A model generated the notes under the pieces. The model saw only the letters and a list, made by a program, of their open reading frames with translations. It was not told where the DNA came from and searched no databases. A DNA stretch of 64,000 nt from positions 1-64,000 of the forward strand of contig JACIWK010000004.1 in the NCBI GenBank assembly GCA_014360985.1, in the 5' to 3' direction. Positions within the stretch are counted from its first letter, which is position 1, and each line of letters begins with the position of its first letter. Of the stretch, positions 7,476-16,339 are shown piece by piece. The DNA comes from Candidatus Bipolaricaulota bacterium. GTDB lineage: Bacteria; Bipolaricaulota; Bipolaricaulia; Bipolaricaulales; Bipolaricaulaceae. The position numbers were made by a program, and so were the translations under genes.

Positions 7476-8801
7476 TCACTGGGCGACGACACGGACCCCG
7501 GTGGTGAGCACGGGTGGCACGTGGAGCGCCCCGAATGTCCACTCCGCCCGGCCCCCGATCGCCCGGATCCCGTCCTTGAGGACGTCGTAGGCGTTGCCGG
7601 CGATCATCGTGTTCTTGACCCGGCCCACGACCTGACCTCCCTTCACGGCGAACCCGACGCCCACGTTGTTCGAGAACGCGCCGGACTGGATGTTTCCCTG
7701 GCCCAGCCCGAGCACGCCGGCGACGATGAGGCCCTCCCCCATCTGTTGGATGAGGTCGTCGAGGGTCCCCTCGCCCGGGGCGATGACGAGGTTGCGGGAG
7801 GCAGGCCCGGGGGGGACGCGGAACCCTCCGCCTCCTAGGAGGCTCCCCTTGATTCCGTTCCCCGTGGAGGCAGCGTTGGCGAGCGCTGCGGCCCGTAGGT
7901 CGTAGTAGAAACCGGAGATGACCCCGTTCTCAACGAGGGGGAGCTTGCCCGCGGGGACCCCCTCGTCGTCGAACGTCCGCGAGCGGGGGGCGAAGGGAAG
8001 GGTCCCATCGTCGCTGAGCGAGAACCGCTCGTCGAACGCGGTCTCCCCGAGGCGGCCCGTGAGGGGCGACGTCCCGAGGAACACGGACAGGCCGGATAAC
8101 CCGACCATGAGGGGCAGGAGGAGGACTGGGGTCCCGGTGGGGAGGAACAGGACCGGCGGCGCGCCCGTGGGCGGGGGGGCGATCTTCCGTCCCCAGCGCA
8201 GCTCGCGGACCAGGTCCGCCAGGAGCGCGTCGCGGTCCAGATCGGTCGCCCGGCGCACGAGGCGGGACGCGTACACGCTCCAGATGTCCCCTTGGCGTAC
8301 CTGCTCGGCCTCGACCGTCATCGAGACGTAGGACCGGCTCTCGGCGCGCTCCGCCCCCTCGGTTGTGCGTACGGACACGTCCACTGTGCCCCGCTCAAGC
8401 AAGGCGTCGACGACGAGCTCGGGGAACTCCTCGCGGATCCGGCGCACGGCGTCCTCGCCCCACGCGATGAGGTCCTCCACCGCGATCTTCCCCACCGCCG
8501 GGTCGAGCACGGGCACGGACGGGCCTCGGCCATCGCCCTCCCCGAGGAAGCGGAACGGGGCTCGATCCCCGTGGGAGGCGGCGAGGAGGGCGGACTCGAC
8601 CAGGGCCGCATCGGTCCCGCCTGCGGTGGAGGCGAACCCAAGCCTCCCCCCGGCGATCACGCGCAGCGCGCGCCCCCGCACCGCCACCGAGCTCACGGAC
8701 TCGATCTCCCCGCCATGGAACTTGACGGCAACGCCTTCCCGCAGCTCCTCATACAGCTCCGCTGCTTCCGCCTTCTGCACAGCCTTTCTGAGGATGTCCA
8801 T
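7476..8801 (-). CDS. tldE: TldE/PmbA family metallopeptidase subunit
   Basis: 441 residues. It matches the inactive partner subunit of TldD/TldE (PmbA). The typical N-terminal helix-strand (EGVAVKFHGGEIESVSS), the central FDDEGVPAGKLPLVENGVISGF segment (split here), and the C-terminal FSNNVGVGFAVKGGQVVGRVKN region can be seen. It lacks the HExxxH motif of TldD, as expected. TldD/E processes ribosomally made peptides such as microcin B17 and degrades unfolded peptides. The ATG at 8801 shares one base with the tldD stop, indicating an operon. No peptide precursor was found in the neighbourhood. Confidence 0.88.
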   Translation of the reverse strand: MDILRKAVQKAEAAELYEELREGVAVKFHGGEIESVSSVAVRGRALRVIAGGRLGFASTAGGTDAALVESALLAASHGDRAPFRFLGEGDGRGPSVPVLDPAVGKIAVEDLIAWGEDAVRRIREEFPELVVDALLERGTVDVSVRTTEGAERAESRSYVSMTVEAEQVRQGDIWSVYASRLVRRATDLDRDALLADLVRELRWGRKIAPPPTGAPPVLFLPTGTPVLLLPLMVGLSGLSVFLGTSPLTGRLGETAFDERFSLSDDGTLPFAPRSRTFDDEGVPAGKLPLVENGVISGFYYDLRAAALANAASTGNGIKGSLLGGGGFRVPPGPASRNLVIAPGEGTLDDLIQQMGEGLIVAGVLGLGQGNIQSGAFSNNVGVGFAVKGGQVVGRVKNTMIAGNAYDVLKDGIRAIGGRAEWTFGALHVPPVLTTGVRVVAQ

Positions 8802-10174
8802 CAGCGTCCTCCCACCGTTACGTTCCGCACGCGGACGTGGGGGGCACCAGTCGTGGTGGGGAGCGGCCACTGGCCCCCCTTGCCGCACCCGCCTGCGCTC
8901 CCCTCGAGCTTGAAGTCCCGGCCGATCATCTCGATGTTCTGGAGGGTGTGGAACACGTTTCCAGTGAGGACGACGTCCCGCACCATCGGTCCGATCTTCC
9001 CGTTCACGATCTCGTGGCCGTAGGCGGCGGAGAACGTGAACTGCTCGAACATCGTCTGCCCCCCGAACGCCGAGCACGCGTACAGGCCACGCTCGATCCC
9101 CTGGAGCATCTCCTCCAGCGTCACCGTCCCGGGCTCGATGTACGTGTTGCGCATGCGCACGATCGGCTCGTGCTCCCAGGACACGGCGCGGGCGTTGCCG
9201 GTCGGCTTGGCCCCCATCTTGTGCGCCGTGGCCCGGGAGTGCATGAGCCCGGTGAGGACGCCGTTCTTGATGAGGTACGCCTTGGTCCACGGGACGCCCT
9301 CGTCATCGTAGGGGGTATTGCCACGCTCACCGGGGCGGTAGCCGTCGTCTACCACGTTGAGGGACGTGACCCCGAAGGGGGTACCGAGCTGCATCACCTT
9401 GCGCATCGGCTCGTTCTTGAGGAGGAAGTCGGCCTCGCAGATGTGGCCGAACGCCTCGTGGATGAACACCCCAGCGAGGTCCGGGTCGAGGATCACGGTG
9501 TACGTTCCCCCGCGCACGGGCTTCGCGGAGAGGAGGTCCACCGCCCGCTGCGCCGCCTTGAGGGCCTGTTCCTCCTTCCCCAGGACCGCCTCGAACCCGG
9601 CGGCGTAGCCCACGGACTCGAACCCCTGCTGGATGTCCCCGTTTTTCCTCGCCACGGCGGCCACCATGAGGGTCACGTCGGGGATGCCCTGCTCGACGTA
9701 GGTCCCCTCGGAGTTGGCGTAGATCGTGGTCCGCCAACTGTCGGTGTAGCGGACGCTGGTGGACGCGATGAGGGGAGAATGCTCGCGGAGGAGCTTGTTG
9801 TAGCCTTCGGCGAGGCGGCGCTTCTCCTCCAGGGGGACCCCGCGGAAGTCGCGCCTCACCTCTCCCTGCCACCGCGCCTCCACGGGCTCGACGGGGGCGA
9901 GCGCCACCGGGTCGGCCACGTGCCTGGCCGCGGTCCGCGCGAGCTCCGTCGCCTCCGCCACCTTGCGGGGAAGCTCCTCGGGATCGGTGAACACCGCGAT
10001 CCCCCACGCGCCCCGGACAAGGCAGCGCACGATCCCCCCCGCCTCCTCGCCCGACTCGAGCGCCATCAGCTGGTCGCGCTGGAACGCGACCCGCGACCGC
10101 GTGACCTGTTCCCAACGCGCTTCCGTGTAGTCGGCGCGGCTTTGGGCCACCGCCTCGCGCAGCCTGTCTTCCAT
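8801..10174 (-). CDS. tldD: TldD family zinc metallopeptidase
   Basis: 457 residues. The active-site motif is HEAFGHICEAD (HExxxH), with a downstream region GLYACSAFGGQT typical of TldD where a cysteine completes the metal site. The DDEGVPWTKAYLIKNGVLTG segment is conserved. It acts with the downstream TldE as a heterodimeric cytoplasmic protease. The ATG at 10174 is preceded by GGGGGT at close spacing. A TACAAT -10 lies about 25 bases upstream on this strand. Confidence 0.92.
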   Translation of the reverse strand: MEDRLREAVAQSRADYTEARWEQVTRSRVAFQRDQLMALESGEEAGGIVRCLVRGAWGIAVFTDPEELPRKVAEATELARTAARHVADPVALAPVEPVEARWQGEVRRDFRGVPLEEKRRLAEGYNKLLREHSPLIASTSVRYTDSWRTTIYANSEGTYVEQGIPDVTLMVAAVARKNGDIQQGFESVGYAAGFEAVLGKEEQALKAAQRAVDLLSAKPVRGGTYTVILDPDLAGVFIHEAFGHICEADFLLKNEPMRKVMQLGTPFGVTSLNVVDDGYRPGERGNTPYDDEGVPWTKAYLIKNGVLTGLMHSRATAHKMGAKPTGNARAVSWEHEPIVRMRNTYIEPGTVTLEEMLQGIERGLYACSAFGGQTMFEQFTFSAAYGHEIVNGKIGPMVRDVVLTGNVFHTLQNIEMIGRDFKLEGSAGGCGKGGQWPLPTTTGAPHVRVRNVTVGGR

Positions 10175-10198
10175 GGAGACCCCCTTTTCGGTGGGGGG

Positions 10199-10261
10199 AT
10201 TGTACCCCCGCTGCTGGTGTGATGGAGATCACGTCCGAAGGTGGGGTTCCTTCCCTATAAT
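10199..10261. promoter_or_regulatory. Divergent promoters of tldDE and a secreted-protein operon
   Basis: On the minus strand GGGGTACAAT (TACAAT at 10204-10199) serves tldD. On the plus strand TATAAT (10256-10261) lies 25 bases before the ATG at 10287, with AAGGAGG between. Neither has a convincing -35 box. Confidence 0.6.
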
Positions 10262-10286
10262 GTGGGCGAACCGAAGGAGGCCGAGG

Positions 10287-11546
10287 ATGACGAAGATGCG
10301 ATGGCTGCTCGTGCTACTGGCCCTCCCCGCCCTGGGGGCGGAGCTCCAGTTTGAAGGGGAGCCGCACCTGGCGGGGACGTTCAAGGTGGTCGTGACCGGG
10401 GTCGCCGCGACGAGCGGGCAGGCGACGCTGGTTGTGCTGAGGACGGGCGAGGTGATCCGGGTCGATCTCCGCTGCGAGGAGGGGCGGCTCGCGTCACCCC
10501 CGATCCACGCCCGGCGGCCGTGCGATCCGGACGGGGATCCGTCCCTGTCGGTGGAGCTCGGGGACACGGTCGTCGCGGCCACGGACCTCGGAGGAGGCCT
10601 ATCCCGGACGGCCCTCGTTGCGGCCCGCGAACCCGGCGTGCCCGCCCTCGCCTTCGAGCGCTGGGACAACGTGGACATGGAGTGGGTCCCCGCCGAAGAG
10701 GTGGGACCGGCCCTGTTTCGGTTCGTGGTCGCCGATCGTTCGCTCGATACGACCTGTGCGCGGGACCCGGTCGCGCTCTCCGTGACCATCGGAGGGGAGG
10801 AGTTCTCCCTTCCCCTCGTCGAGGACGCTCCCGCGAGCGGGGCGTTCGTTGTGGAGTTCGTGGTCGCCCTCGAACCGCAAGACGGCGCGCTGTGGCTCGA
10901 GTTGGTCACCGTGGAGGGGGACCTCCTCGCCGCGGTGCCGGTCGAGGGGGGGACGTACGTGGTGGGTCGGCACGGTGCGGAGACCCGACAGGTGCCGTTC
11001 GCCCCGCTCTCCGTCACGCTCGAACCCTCCGACCTCGCCCTCCCTGTGGGCTGCGTAGGGGAGGTGCGGGTCACAGAGCCGGCAGGGGCGGACGAGGTGC
11101 GGTGGTGGGTGGATGGGGTCGCGCGCAGCGGAGGCCTGGGGTTGCCCCTGTTCGCGGATGCTCCCCGTTCCGCGTCCGTGGTCGCCCTCGTGCGCCAGGG
11201 CCTCCTCTGGGGCCGGGCGGAGACGGAGGTGACGTTCGTCCCGCGGGTCAGGCTGTCGTTTGTGGACGCGACCACAGGCGCCCGCCCCACCGAGCCGTGG
11301 CCGTGCTCGCTCGAAATCCTGGTCCGGGCCGACGGGGCCACGGGACCGGTGGAGGTGATGGTGGGTCGCCTGGGCCCGGACCCGCGGGTGCAGACGTTGA
11401 CCCTCGCTTCGGACGTCGACGGGGCGTTCGTGAGCGCCGCCATCCGCCCGGCCGATCTCGGCGCCTGCGCGGGGGAGGTGCTGTGGGCCCAGTTCCGGGA
11501 TCCACGGGGATGCTACACGGCCTATATCACCCTCCCGTTGCGATGA
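10287..11546 (+). CDS. Secreted protein of unknown function
   Basis: 419 residues starting MTKMRWLLVLLALPALGAEL, a signal peptide with likely cleavage after LGA. The mature part is rich in beta strands, with repeated short sandwich-like modules and several cysteines (DLRCEEG, RRPCDPDG, DTTCARD, LPVGCVGEV), suggesting an exported, disulfide-containing multidomain beta protein. No catalytic motif or known family is recognised. The gene overlaps the next one by 4 bases (ATGA), so both are probably co-translated. Confidence 0.7.
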   Translation: MTKMRWLLVLLALPALGAELQFEGEPHLAGTFKVVVTGVAATSGQATLVVLRTGEVIRVDLRCEEGRLASPPIHARRPCDPDGDPSLSVELGDTVVAATDLGGGLSRTALVAAREPGVPALAFERWDNVDMEWVPAEEVGPALFRFVVADRSLDTTCARDPVALSVTIGGEEFSLPLVEDAPASGAFVVEFVVALEPQDGALWLELVTVEGDLLAAVPVEGGTYVVGRHGAETRQVPFAPLSVTLEPSDLALPVGCVGEVRVTEPAGADEVRWWVDGVARSGGLGLPLFADAPRSASVVALVRQGLLWGRAETEVTFVPRVRLSFVDATTGARPTEPWPCSLEILVRADGATGPVEVMVGRLGPDPRVQTLTLASDVDGAFVSAAIRPADLGACAGEVLWAQFRDPRGCYTAYITLPLR

Positions 11547-12529
11547 ACCGGTTGCTCCTCGCCCTCGGTGTGGCGATCGGCGTGGGCGCGGGGGGTATGG
11601 GGCTGGACGTGGCATGCCCCGTGTTCTTCCTCTCCGAGCCCCTCGTCCTGTGGACGGCGCGGGGGGCCGATCCCGTGCGTCTCGTCCACAGCGGTGAGAC
11701 GTGGGAGGTCGCCTGGCGCTGCGCCCCGGAGGGGGAGCGCATGCGGTGGGAAGCGGACCTTCCTTCCGCTGCCCCCGCCGGGGTGTGGATCGCCTGCACG
11801 GGCTCGGCCTGTTATGCCTTCCTGCGGGTGCCGGACGAGATGGGGGTGGCCGAGGTGCGCACGAGCCGCGGCGCCGCCCTCGACCTCTCCGGGCAGGCGA
11901 GGGTCGCCGATGCCTCGGGACGGGCGTTCTTCATTCTCGCGCCGGGGGACCACGAGCTCGCGGCGGAGGTGGGCGGGGAGGAGGTCCGCCGCTCGGTGCA
12001 CATCGAGCCCGCCACGCGGACCGCGGTGACGCTCGTCCTCGCCTCCCCGGAGACGTCCACGTCGGTCGTCCTCCCCGGATACCGGCTGACCCTCTCCGTC
12101 CGGCTCATCTCCCCGCGCGACCTTCCCACCCTGAACGCCGAGGTGGAGCTCCCCGCGGGTTGGTCGTACGCGCCCGACCCCGGAGTGCCCGACCCGGTCG
12201 TGGACGGTAGGCTCACGATCCGCTCGTGGCACGTGTCCGTCCCTCCCACCGCTTCCCCTGGGGAGTACGCCCTCGCGGTCAGCTTTCCCGACCTCGAGTT
12301 GGAGGCACAAGTCCATGTCTCCGTGGCCCATCACCTTCCGGCCGAGGTCGTCGTCTGTCACTGGGATGTGACGGGAGAGCAGCTCGATCTCGCGGCCCCC
12401 TGTGCGATCACCTACGAGCGCCTCCGGTGGGCGGCCACGCTCGTCGGCCAGGAGCTCCCCTTCACCGGCCGCGTGTTTACCCGGAGCGAGCTCGAGGCCC
12501 TCGCTGCGGAGTGGGAGAAGGGTCCCTAG
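11543..12529 (+). CDS. Secreted protein with Ig-like/NPCBM-associated-type domain
   Basis: 328 residues. The N-terminus MNRLLLALGVAIGVGAGGMG is a probable signal peptide. A beta-rich body follows. Residues about 165-275 contain PGYRLTLSVRLISPRDLPTL and VSVPPTASPGEYALAVSF, which resemble the CARDB/NPCBM-associated Ig-like fold found in exported bacterial proteins. No enzymatic motif is visible. It overlaps the preceding secreted protein as ATGA. The two probably act together at the cell surface, but the function is unknown. Confidence 0.68.
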   Translation: MNRLLLALGVAIGVGAGGMGLDVACPVFFLSEPLVLWTARGADPVRLVHSGETWEVAWRCAPEGERMRWEADLPSAAPAGVWIACTGSACYAFLRVPDEMGVAEVRTSRGAALDLSGQARVADASGRAFFILAPGDHELAAEVGGEEVRRSVHIEPATRTAVTLVLASPETSTSVVLPGYRLTLSVRLISPRDLPTLNAEVELPAGWSYAPDPGVPDPVVDGRLTIRSWHVSVPPTASPGEYALAVSFPDLELEAQVHVSVAHHLPAEVVVCHWDVTGEQLDLAAPCAITYERLRWAATLVGQELPFTGRVFTRSELEALAAEWEKGP

Positions 12530-12542
12530 GAGACCGTCTCGC

Positions 12543-12548
12543 TATAAT
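12543..12548 (+). promoter_or_regulatory. TATAAT -10 box before the nitroreductase
   Basis: A perfect TATAAT lies 19 bases upstream of the nitroreductase ATG, with AAGGAGGAG between. No clear -35 box is seen. It implies the nitroreductase has its own promoter although the preceding gene ends only 37 bases upstream. Confidence 0.6.
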
Positions 12549-12566
12549 CGCGCGAAGGAGGAGCCG

Positions 12567-13064
12567 ATGAACGAGGTCCTGCAGGCGATCCGCGCGCGGA
12601 GATCGGTTCGGGCGTTCCGCTCCCAGCCCGTGGAGCCGGAGAAGGTGGAGGCGCTCCTCGATGCCGGCCGGTGGGCCCCGTCGGGGAAGAACACCCAGCC
12701 GTGGCGGTTCGTGGTCGTGGAGTCGGCGGCCAAGCGGGCCGAGCTCGCCAAGCTTGTTCCCCAGCGGGATATGGTGGCCACGGCCCCCGTGACGCTGGCC
12801 GTTCTCCTCGACCGCCAGGCGGGCTACGACGAGCTCAAGGATGCCCAAGCGATTGGAGCCTGTGCCCAGAACATCCTCCTCGCCGCCCAGGCCCTCGGGT
12901 TGGGCGGGTGCTGGATCGGGCGGGCCCGCGACCGGGCGGTCGAGGCCCTCCTCGGGGCGCGGGAAGGGGAGGAGTTGATGATGCTCATCCCGATCGGGTA
13001 CCCGGCAGAGGAGCCACCCCCGCGGGAGCGGCGGCCCCTGGCTGAGCTCGTGCGGCGGATCTGA
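12567..13064 (+). CDS. Nitroreductase family FMN oxidoreductase
   Basis: 165 residues, a short-form nitroreductase. The N-terminal RRSVRAFRSQPVEPEKVEAL and WAPSGKNTQPWRFVVV segments bind FMN. GACAQNILLAAQALGLGGCW is the conserved dimer-interface helix, and the C-terminal PIGYPAEEPPPRER fits the family. Such enzymes reduce nitro compounds, quinones or enones with NAD(P)H; the natural substrate cannot be told. The start follows AAGGAGGAG. The stop overlaps the next start by one base. Confidence 0.88.
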   Translation: MNEVLQAIRARRSVRAFRSQPVEPEKVEALLDAGRWAPSGKNTQPWRFVVVESAAKRAELAKLVPQRDMVATAPVTLAVLLDRQAGYDELKDAQAIGACAQNILLAAQALGLGGCWIGRARDRAVEALLGAREGEELMMLIPIGYPAEEPPPRERRPLAELVRRI

Positions 13065-13339
13065 TGCCGTACGTGCTGGCGGTGGTGGTGGCGCTCCTCG
13101 TGATCCTGGCGGCGGGGCTGGGCCTCGTCGCCGTGGGCTTGGGCATCGTGGCGGGGGCGATCGTGGCCGCCTGTGCCCTCGCTTTGGGGGCGACGGGGAG
13201 CCTGCTCGAATGGGCCCTGGCCCTGTCCGCGGTGGGGGTATCGTGGCCGGCGGTCCAGTCCTGGCGGAGGCTCGTGCGCTGGGTGAAGGGGGCGCTCGCT
13301 ACCGCCGGCCCGGGCATTGGGCGGCCACGCGGGGGCTGA
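13064..13339 (+). CDS. Small membrane protein, unknown
   Basis: 91 residues with two or three hydrophobic segments (VLAVVVALLVILAAGLGLVA, then IVAGAIVAACALAL and WALALSAVGVSW) and a basic C-terminal tail. The ATG overlaps the nitroreductase stop (TGATG). Its last 41 bases overlap the 3' end of pckA on the other strand. No family is recognised; a YrhK- or phage-holin-like role cannot be supported. Confidence 0.55.
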   Translation: MPYVLAVVVALLVILAAGLGLVAVGLGIVAGAIVAACALALGATGSLLEWALALSAVGVSWPAVQSWRRLVRWVKGALATAGPGIGRPRGG

Positions 13340-14948
13340 TCGAAAGCTCCCCGAACGACCGCGAGAACTCCTCGGCGAACTGGCGGGCGAGGAGGTCGGC
13401 CCGTCGGGCGTAGGCCCCCTTGTCCTGCCACGTCGCCTCGGGACGGAGGATCTCGCTCGGCACCCCGGGGCACGCTTCGGGCACCCACACGTGGAACCGC
13501 TCGTCGAGCGCGAAATCCACCCCAGTAAGCTCCCCGGCGAGCGCCGCCCGCACCATCCGCCGGGTGAGGCGGATGTCGATCCGCGACCCCGTTCCGTACG
13601 GCCCCCCCGACCAGCCGGTGTTGACGAGCCATACTTCCGTCCCGTACCGATCGAGGTACTTCCCGAGGAGGTCCGTGTACACGTGGGGCAGCCGTGGCAT
13701 GAACGGCGCCCCGAAGAACCGAGAGAAGGTGGAACCGGGCTCGGCAACCCCCGTCTCCGTCCCGGCGAGCTTGCTTGTGTACCCCATCAGGAACCAGAGT
13801 TTGGCCTGATCCGGCTCCAGGCGAGCGAGGGGAGGGAGGACCCCGTGGGCGTCCGCGGTCAGGAACACCATCGCCGTCGGGTGTCCGGCCCGCCCCATCG
13901 GGTCGGCATTGCGGATGAACGAGAGCGGATACGAGGCCCGGGAGTTCTCCGTCAGGCGCCGGTCGGAGAAGTCAAACCTCCCGTTGGGGAGCATGAACGC
14001 GTTCTCCACGATCGCCCCGTGGTCCAAGGGGTCCGCCTCGTGCATCACCGCCCCGTAGATGTCCGGCTCCTTCGCCGGGTCGATCCCGATCATCTTCGCG
14101 TAGCAGCCCCACTCGAAGTTGAAGATCCCCTCCTCGTTCCACCCGTGCTCGTCGTCGCCGATGAGGATCCGCTCAGGATCGGAAGAGAGCGACGTCTTCC
14201 CCGTCCCGGACAGGCCGAGGAACAGGGCGGAGGCGCCGTCAGCTCCGACGTTGGCCGCCCCGTGCAGCGGAAGGACCCCCAGCGGGGGGAGGAGGAAGTT
14301 CATCACCGTGAACAGGAGTTTCTTCACCGATCCGAGGTACGCCGAGCCGTACACGATCCCCGCGCGGGGGGCGAAGTCCATGACCACGGCCAGGTCCGAG
14401 GTCCGCCCCGTTGCCCGATCGGTGCGCAGCCGGCCCGCGTACTTCCTTGGGTCGAGCTTGTCGTAGGGGAGGACGAGGAGGGTGAACGGCCGGTCGGCGA
14501 ACGCCGACCCCGCGGCGCCGGCTGGGATGGGGCGGAACATGTTGTCCGCGAACAGGGCGGTCAGGGCGTGGTCCGTGATCAGGCGCACCGTGAGGGAGCA
14601 CGTCGGGTCCGCCCCCAGCGCCCGCTCGACTGCGAACAGGCGGGGTTTGGCTTCCAGGGCGGCCCACCCGTCGGCGAGGATCATCTCGAACGTGTCCGGC
14701 GGCATCGGATGGCAGTACGGCGAGGACCAGTCCACCTCGTCGTGGATCTGCGGCCGATCCACGATGTACGTGTCCTCGGGCCGACGCCCGGTGGATTCGG
14801 GGGGCGTCCACGTGGCCAGTGCCCCCGAGACGCTGACGAGGGCCTCCCGATGGGCGATCGCCTCCTGGATCGCGACCGCGCGGGACGGGTTGACGAAGAC
14901 GTGGCCGTGCCGCCCCAGCACCCGCTCCGCTTCCCGGTCAACGACCAT
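13299..14948 (-). CDS. pckA: Phosphoenolpyruvate carboxykinase (ATP)
   Basis: 549 residues. The kinase-1a P-loop is GLSGTGKTSLSSDP, the metal/oxaloacetate site includes LIGDDEHGWNEEGIFNFE, and the region LPLHGAANVGADG matches ATP-dependent PEPCK. The enzyme interconverts oxaloacetate plus ATP with phosphoenolpyruvate, CO2 and ADP. In anaerobes it may run in the carboxylating direction. The ATG at 14948 overlaps the mscS stop by 11 bases, so it is co-transcribed with the channel gene. Near the C-terminus, ERFHVWVPEACPGVPSEIL is canonical. Confidence 0.94.
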   Translation of the reverse strand: MVVDREAERVLGRHGHVFVNPSRAVAIQEAIAHREALVSVSGALATWTPPESTGRRPEDTYIVDRPQIHDEVDWSSPYCHPMPPDTFEMILADGWAALEAKPRLFAVERALGADPTCSLTVRLITDHALTALFADNMFRPIPAGAAGSAFADRPFTLLVLPYDKLDPRKYAGRLRTDRATGRTSDLAVVMDFAPRAGIVYGSAYLGSVKKLLFTVMNFLLPPLGVLPLHGAANVGADGASALFLGLSGTGKTSLSSDPERILIGDDEHGWNEEGIFNFEWGCYAKMIGIDPAKEPDIYGAVMHEADPLDHGAIVENAFMLPNGRFDFSDRRLTENSRASYPLSFIRNADPMGRAGHPTAMVFLTADAHGVLPPLARLEPDQAKLWFLMGYTSKLAGTETGVAEPGSTFSRFFGAPFMPRLPHVYTDLLGKYLDRYGTEVWLVNTGWSGGPYGTGSRIDIRLTRRMVRAALAGELTGVDFALDERFHVWVPEACPGVPSEILRPEATWQDKGAYARRADLLARQFAEEFSRSFGELSISPRVAAQCPGRR

Positions 14949-16020
14949 CGGGCACCTCCGACTTGCTCTCCCCGGGATGGAGGAAGACGACCTGGGTCGG
15001 GTAGGCAAACGCGATCCCCATCTGGGCAAACCGCCGTTTGAGCTCGAGGTTGATCGCCTGCTGGGTATCCATGTACGCGTTGTAGTCGGGGACGAGCATC
15101 CAGTACACGACCTCGAAGGTGAGGGCGAAGTCCCCGAACTGCTTGAAGTGGGCGCGGTCGAAGCGGGTGTTGGGGAGGCCGGCGATGATCTCCCGCACCG
15201 TCTTCGGGATCTGCTCGAGGAGCTCGGGGGGCGTGTTGTAGACGACCCCGAACGAGAACACAACCCGTCGCTCGCGCATCCGCTTGAAGTTGCGGATCCG
15301 CTGGCGGAGGAGCTCGGCGTTGCCGATCACGATCTGCTCGCCGGTCAGGCTGCGGATGCGGGTCGTCTTGAGACCGATCCGCTCCACCGTCCCCAGCATG
15401 TCGCCCACGATGATGAAATCCCCCACCAGGAACGGCTTGTCGACGACGATCGCAATCGAGGCGAACAGGTCCCCGAGCACGTTCTGCAGGGCGAGCGCCA
15501 CCGCGATCCCGCCGATGCCGAGGCCCGTGATGAGGGCGGTGACATCCACCCCCATGTTCTGCAGGGCGAGGAGGAGGACGAGGGTCCACAGGACGAGCTT
15601 GGCCATGAACCCCACCGCGTTGAGGGTGGTGGCGGCGGCAGCGTCCTTCTCCTCGAGCTTGTGCCGCGCCTCGCGGGTCACCCAGAACGTGATGAACCGG
15701 CTCGCCCAGCTCGCCACCTGAAGGAGGAACGCCAGGAGCGCGATTGCCCCCAACGCCCGGGATGCGGGTTCGGGGAGCGTCACGGCCAGGGAACCGGCCC
15801 AGAGGGAGACGGCGAGCAGGAACAAGGGGTTCGTGCGGCGGACGAGGTCCGCCACCAGCTGCCGTACCTCCCCCTTCTTCTGCTCGTACTGCGCCGCGAG
15901 CCCGCGCACGACCGCCCACCGCACCACCCGGAGGAGGACGAACGTCAGGACGGCGATCCCCAACCCGAGGAACCAGACCCAGATCTCGTTTCCAGCCAGA
16001 ACGTGGTGGAAGAACCCCAT
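14938..16020 (-). CDS. MscS-family mechanosensitive ion channel
   Basis: 360 residues. Several N-terminal membrane helices lead into the pore helix and beta domain motif GLGIGGIAVALALQNVLGDLF, the MscS signature. KPFLVGDFIIVGDMLGTVERI and NAELLRQRIRNFKRM follow. It is an inner-membrane channel that opens on hypo-osmotic shock. It begins 3 bases after a small membrane protein gene and overlaps pckA downstream. Confidence 0.9.
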   Translation of the reverse strand: MGFFHHVLAGNEIWVWFLGLGIAVLTFVLLRVVRWAVVRGLAAQYEQKKGEVRQLVADLVRRTNPLFLLAVSLWAGSLAVTLPEPASRALGAIALLAFLLQVASWASRFITFWVTREARHKLEEKDAAAATTLNAVGFMAKLVLWTLVLLLALQNMGVDVTALITGLGIGGIAVALALQNVLGDLFASIAIVVDKPFLVGDFIIVGDMLGTVERIGLKTTRIRSLTGEQIVIGNAELLRQRIRNFKRMRERRVVFSFGVVYNTPPELLEQIPKTVREIIAGLPNTRFDRAHFKQFGDFALTFEVVYWMLVPDYNAYMDTQQAINLELKRRFAQMGIAFAYPTQVVFLHPGESKSEVPDGR

Positions 16021-16023
16021 CTC

Positions 16024-16209
16024 CTAACCGGGCCCTCCGCGTCGGGGGAAACGTAGAAACGCGATCACGATGCACAGGAGCGCGATCGCGAACAGAATCA
16101 CCGTGACCGCGGTGTCGAGCGAACCGATGAGGGTCCCGATCACCGTCCCCAGCAGGCCCGTCCCGAGGGTGAACGCCCCCCGGCGGACGACCGTCGTGAA
16201 CCGCTTCAT
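16024..16209 (-). CDS. Small membrane protein preceding mscS
   Basis: 61 residues from the ATG at 16209 (a GTG sits one codon earlier). A hydrophobic stretch with two possible helices (GTGLLGTVIGTLIGSL and AVTVILFAIALLCIVIAFL) is flanked by basic residues. It ends 3 bases before mscS, so it is first in the mscS-pckA unit. No family is recognised. Confidence 0.5.
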   Translation of the reverse strand: MKRFTTVVRRGAFTLGTGLLGTVIGTLIGSLDTAVTVILFAIALLCIVIAFLRFPRRGGPG

Positions 16210-16254
16210 CACGTTCCAGAATACCTCGCATTGCCCGCTCCGTCAAACTCCCCC

Positions 16255-16304
16255 TTGACGCCTCATCCTCCGCAGGGTAGTCTATCGCAAGGTTATGCAA
16301 GAAA
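16255..16304 (+). promoter_or_regulatory. Promoter and candidate GlpR operator of the glpA-like operon
   Basis: TTGACG (16255-16260) and TAGTCT (16278-16283) are separated by 17 bases. Just downstream GCAAGG and GCAAGAAA (16297-16304) recur with roughly 10-base spacing. GCAAGAAA also occurs just downstream of the -10 of the glpR-like gene at 19395-19402, so it is a candidate DeoR/GlpR operator half-site. Confidence 0.6.
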
Positions 16305-16339
16305 AGACTCACATATGAAAGAAAGGGAAGAGGTGTCCG

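Noticed and set aside
7476-10174. A peptide-antibiotic (RiPP) cluster around tldD/tldE
   Set aside because: No precursor peptide, cyclodehydratase or exporter lies nearby; TldD/E also has housekeeping proteolysis roles.
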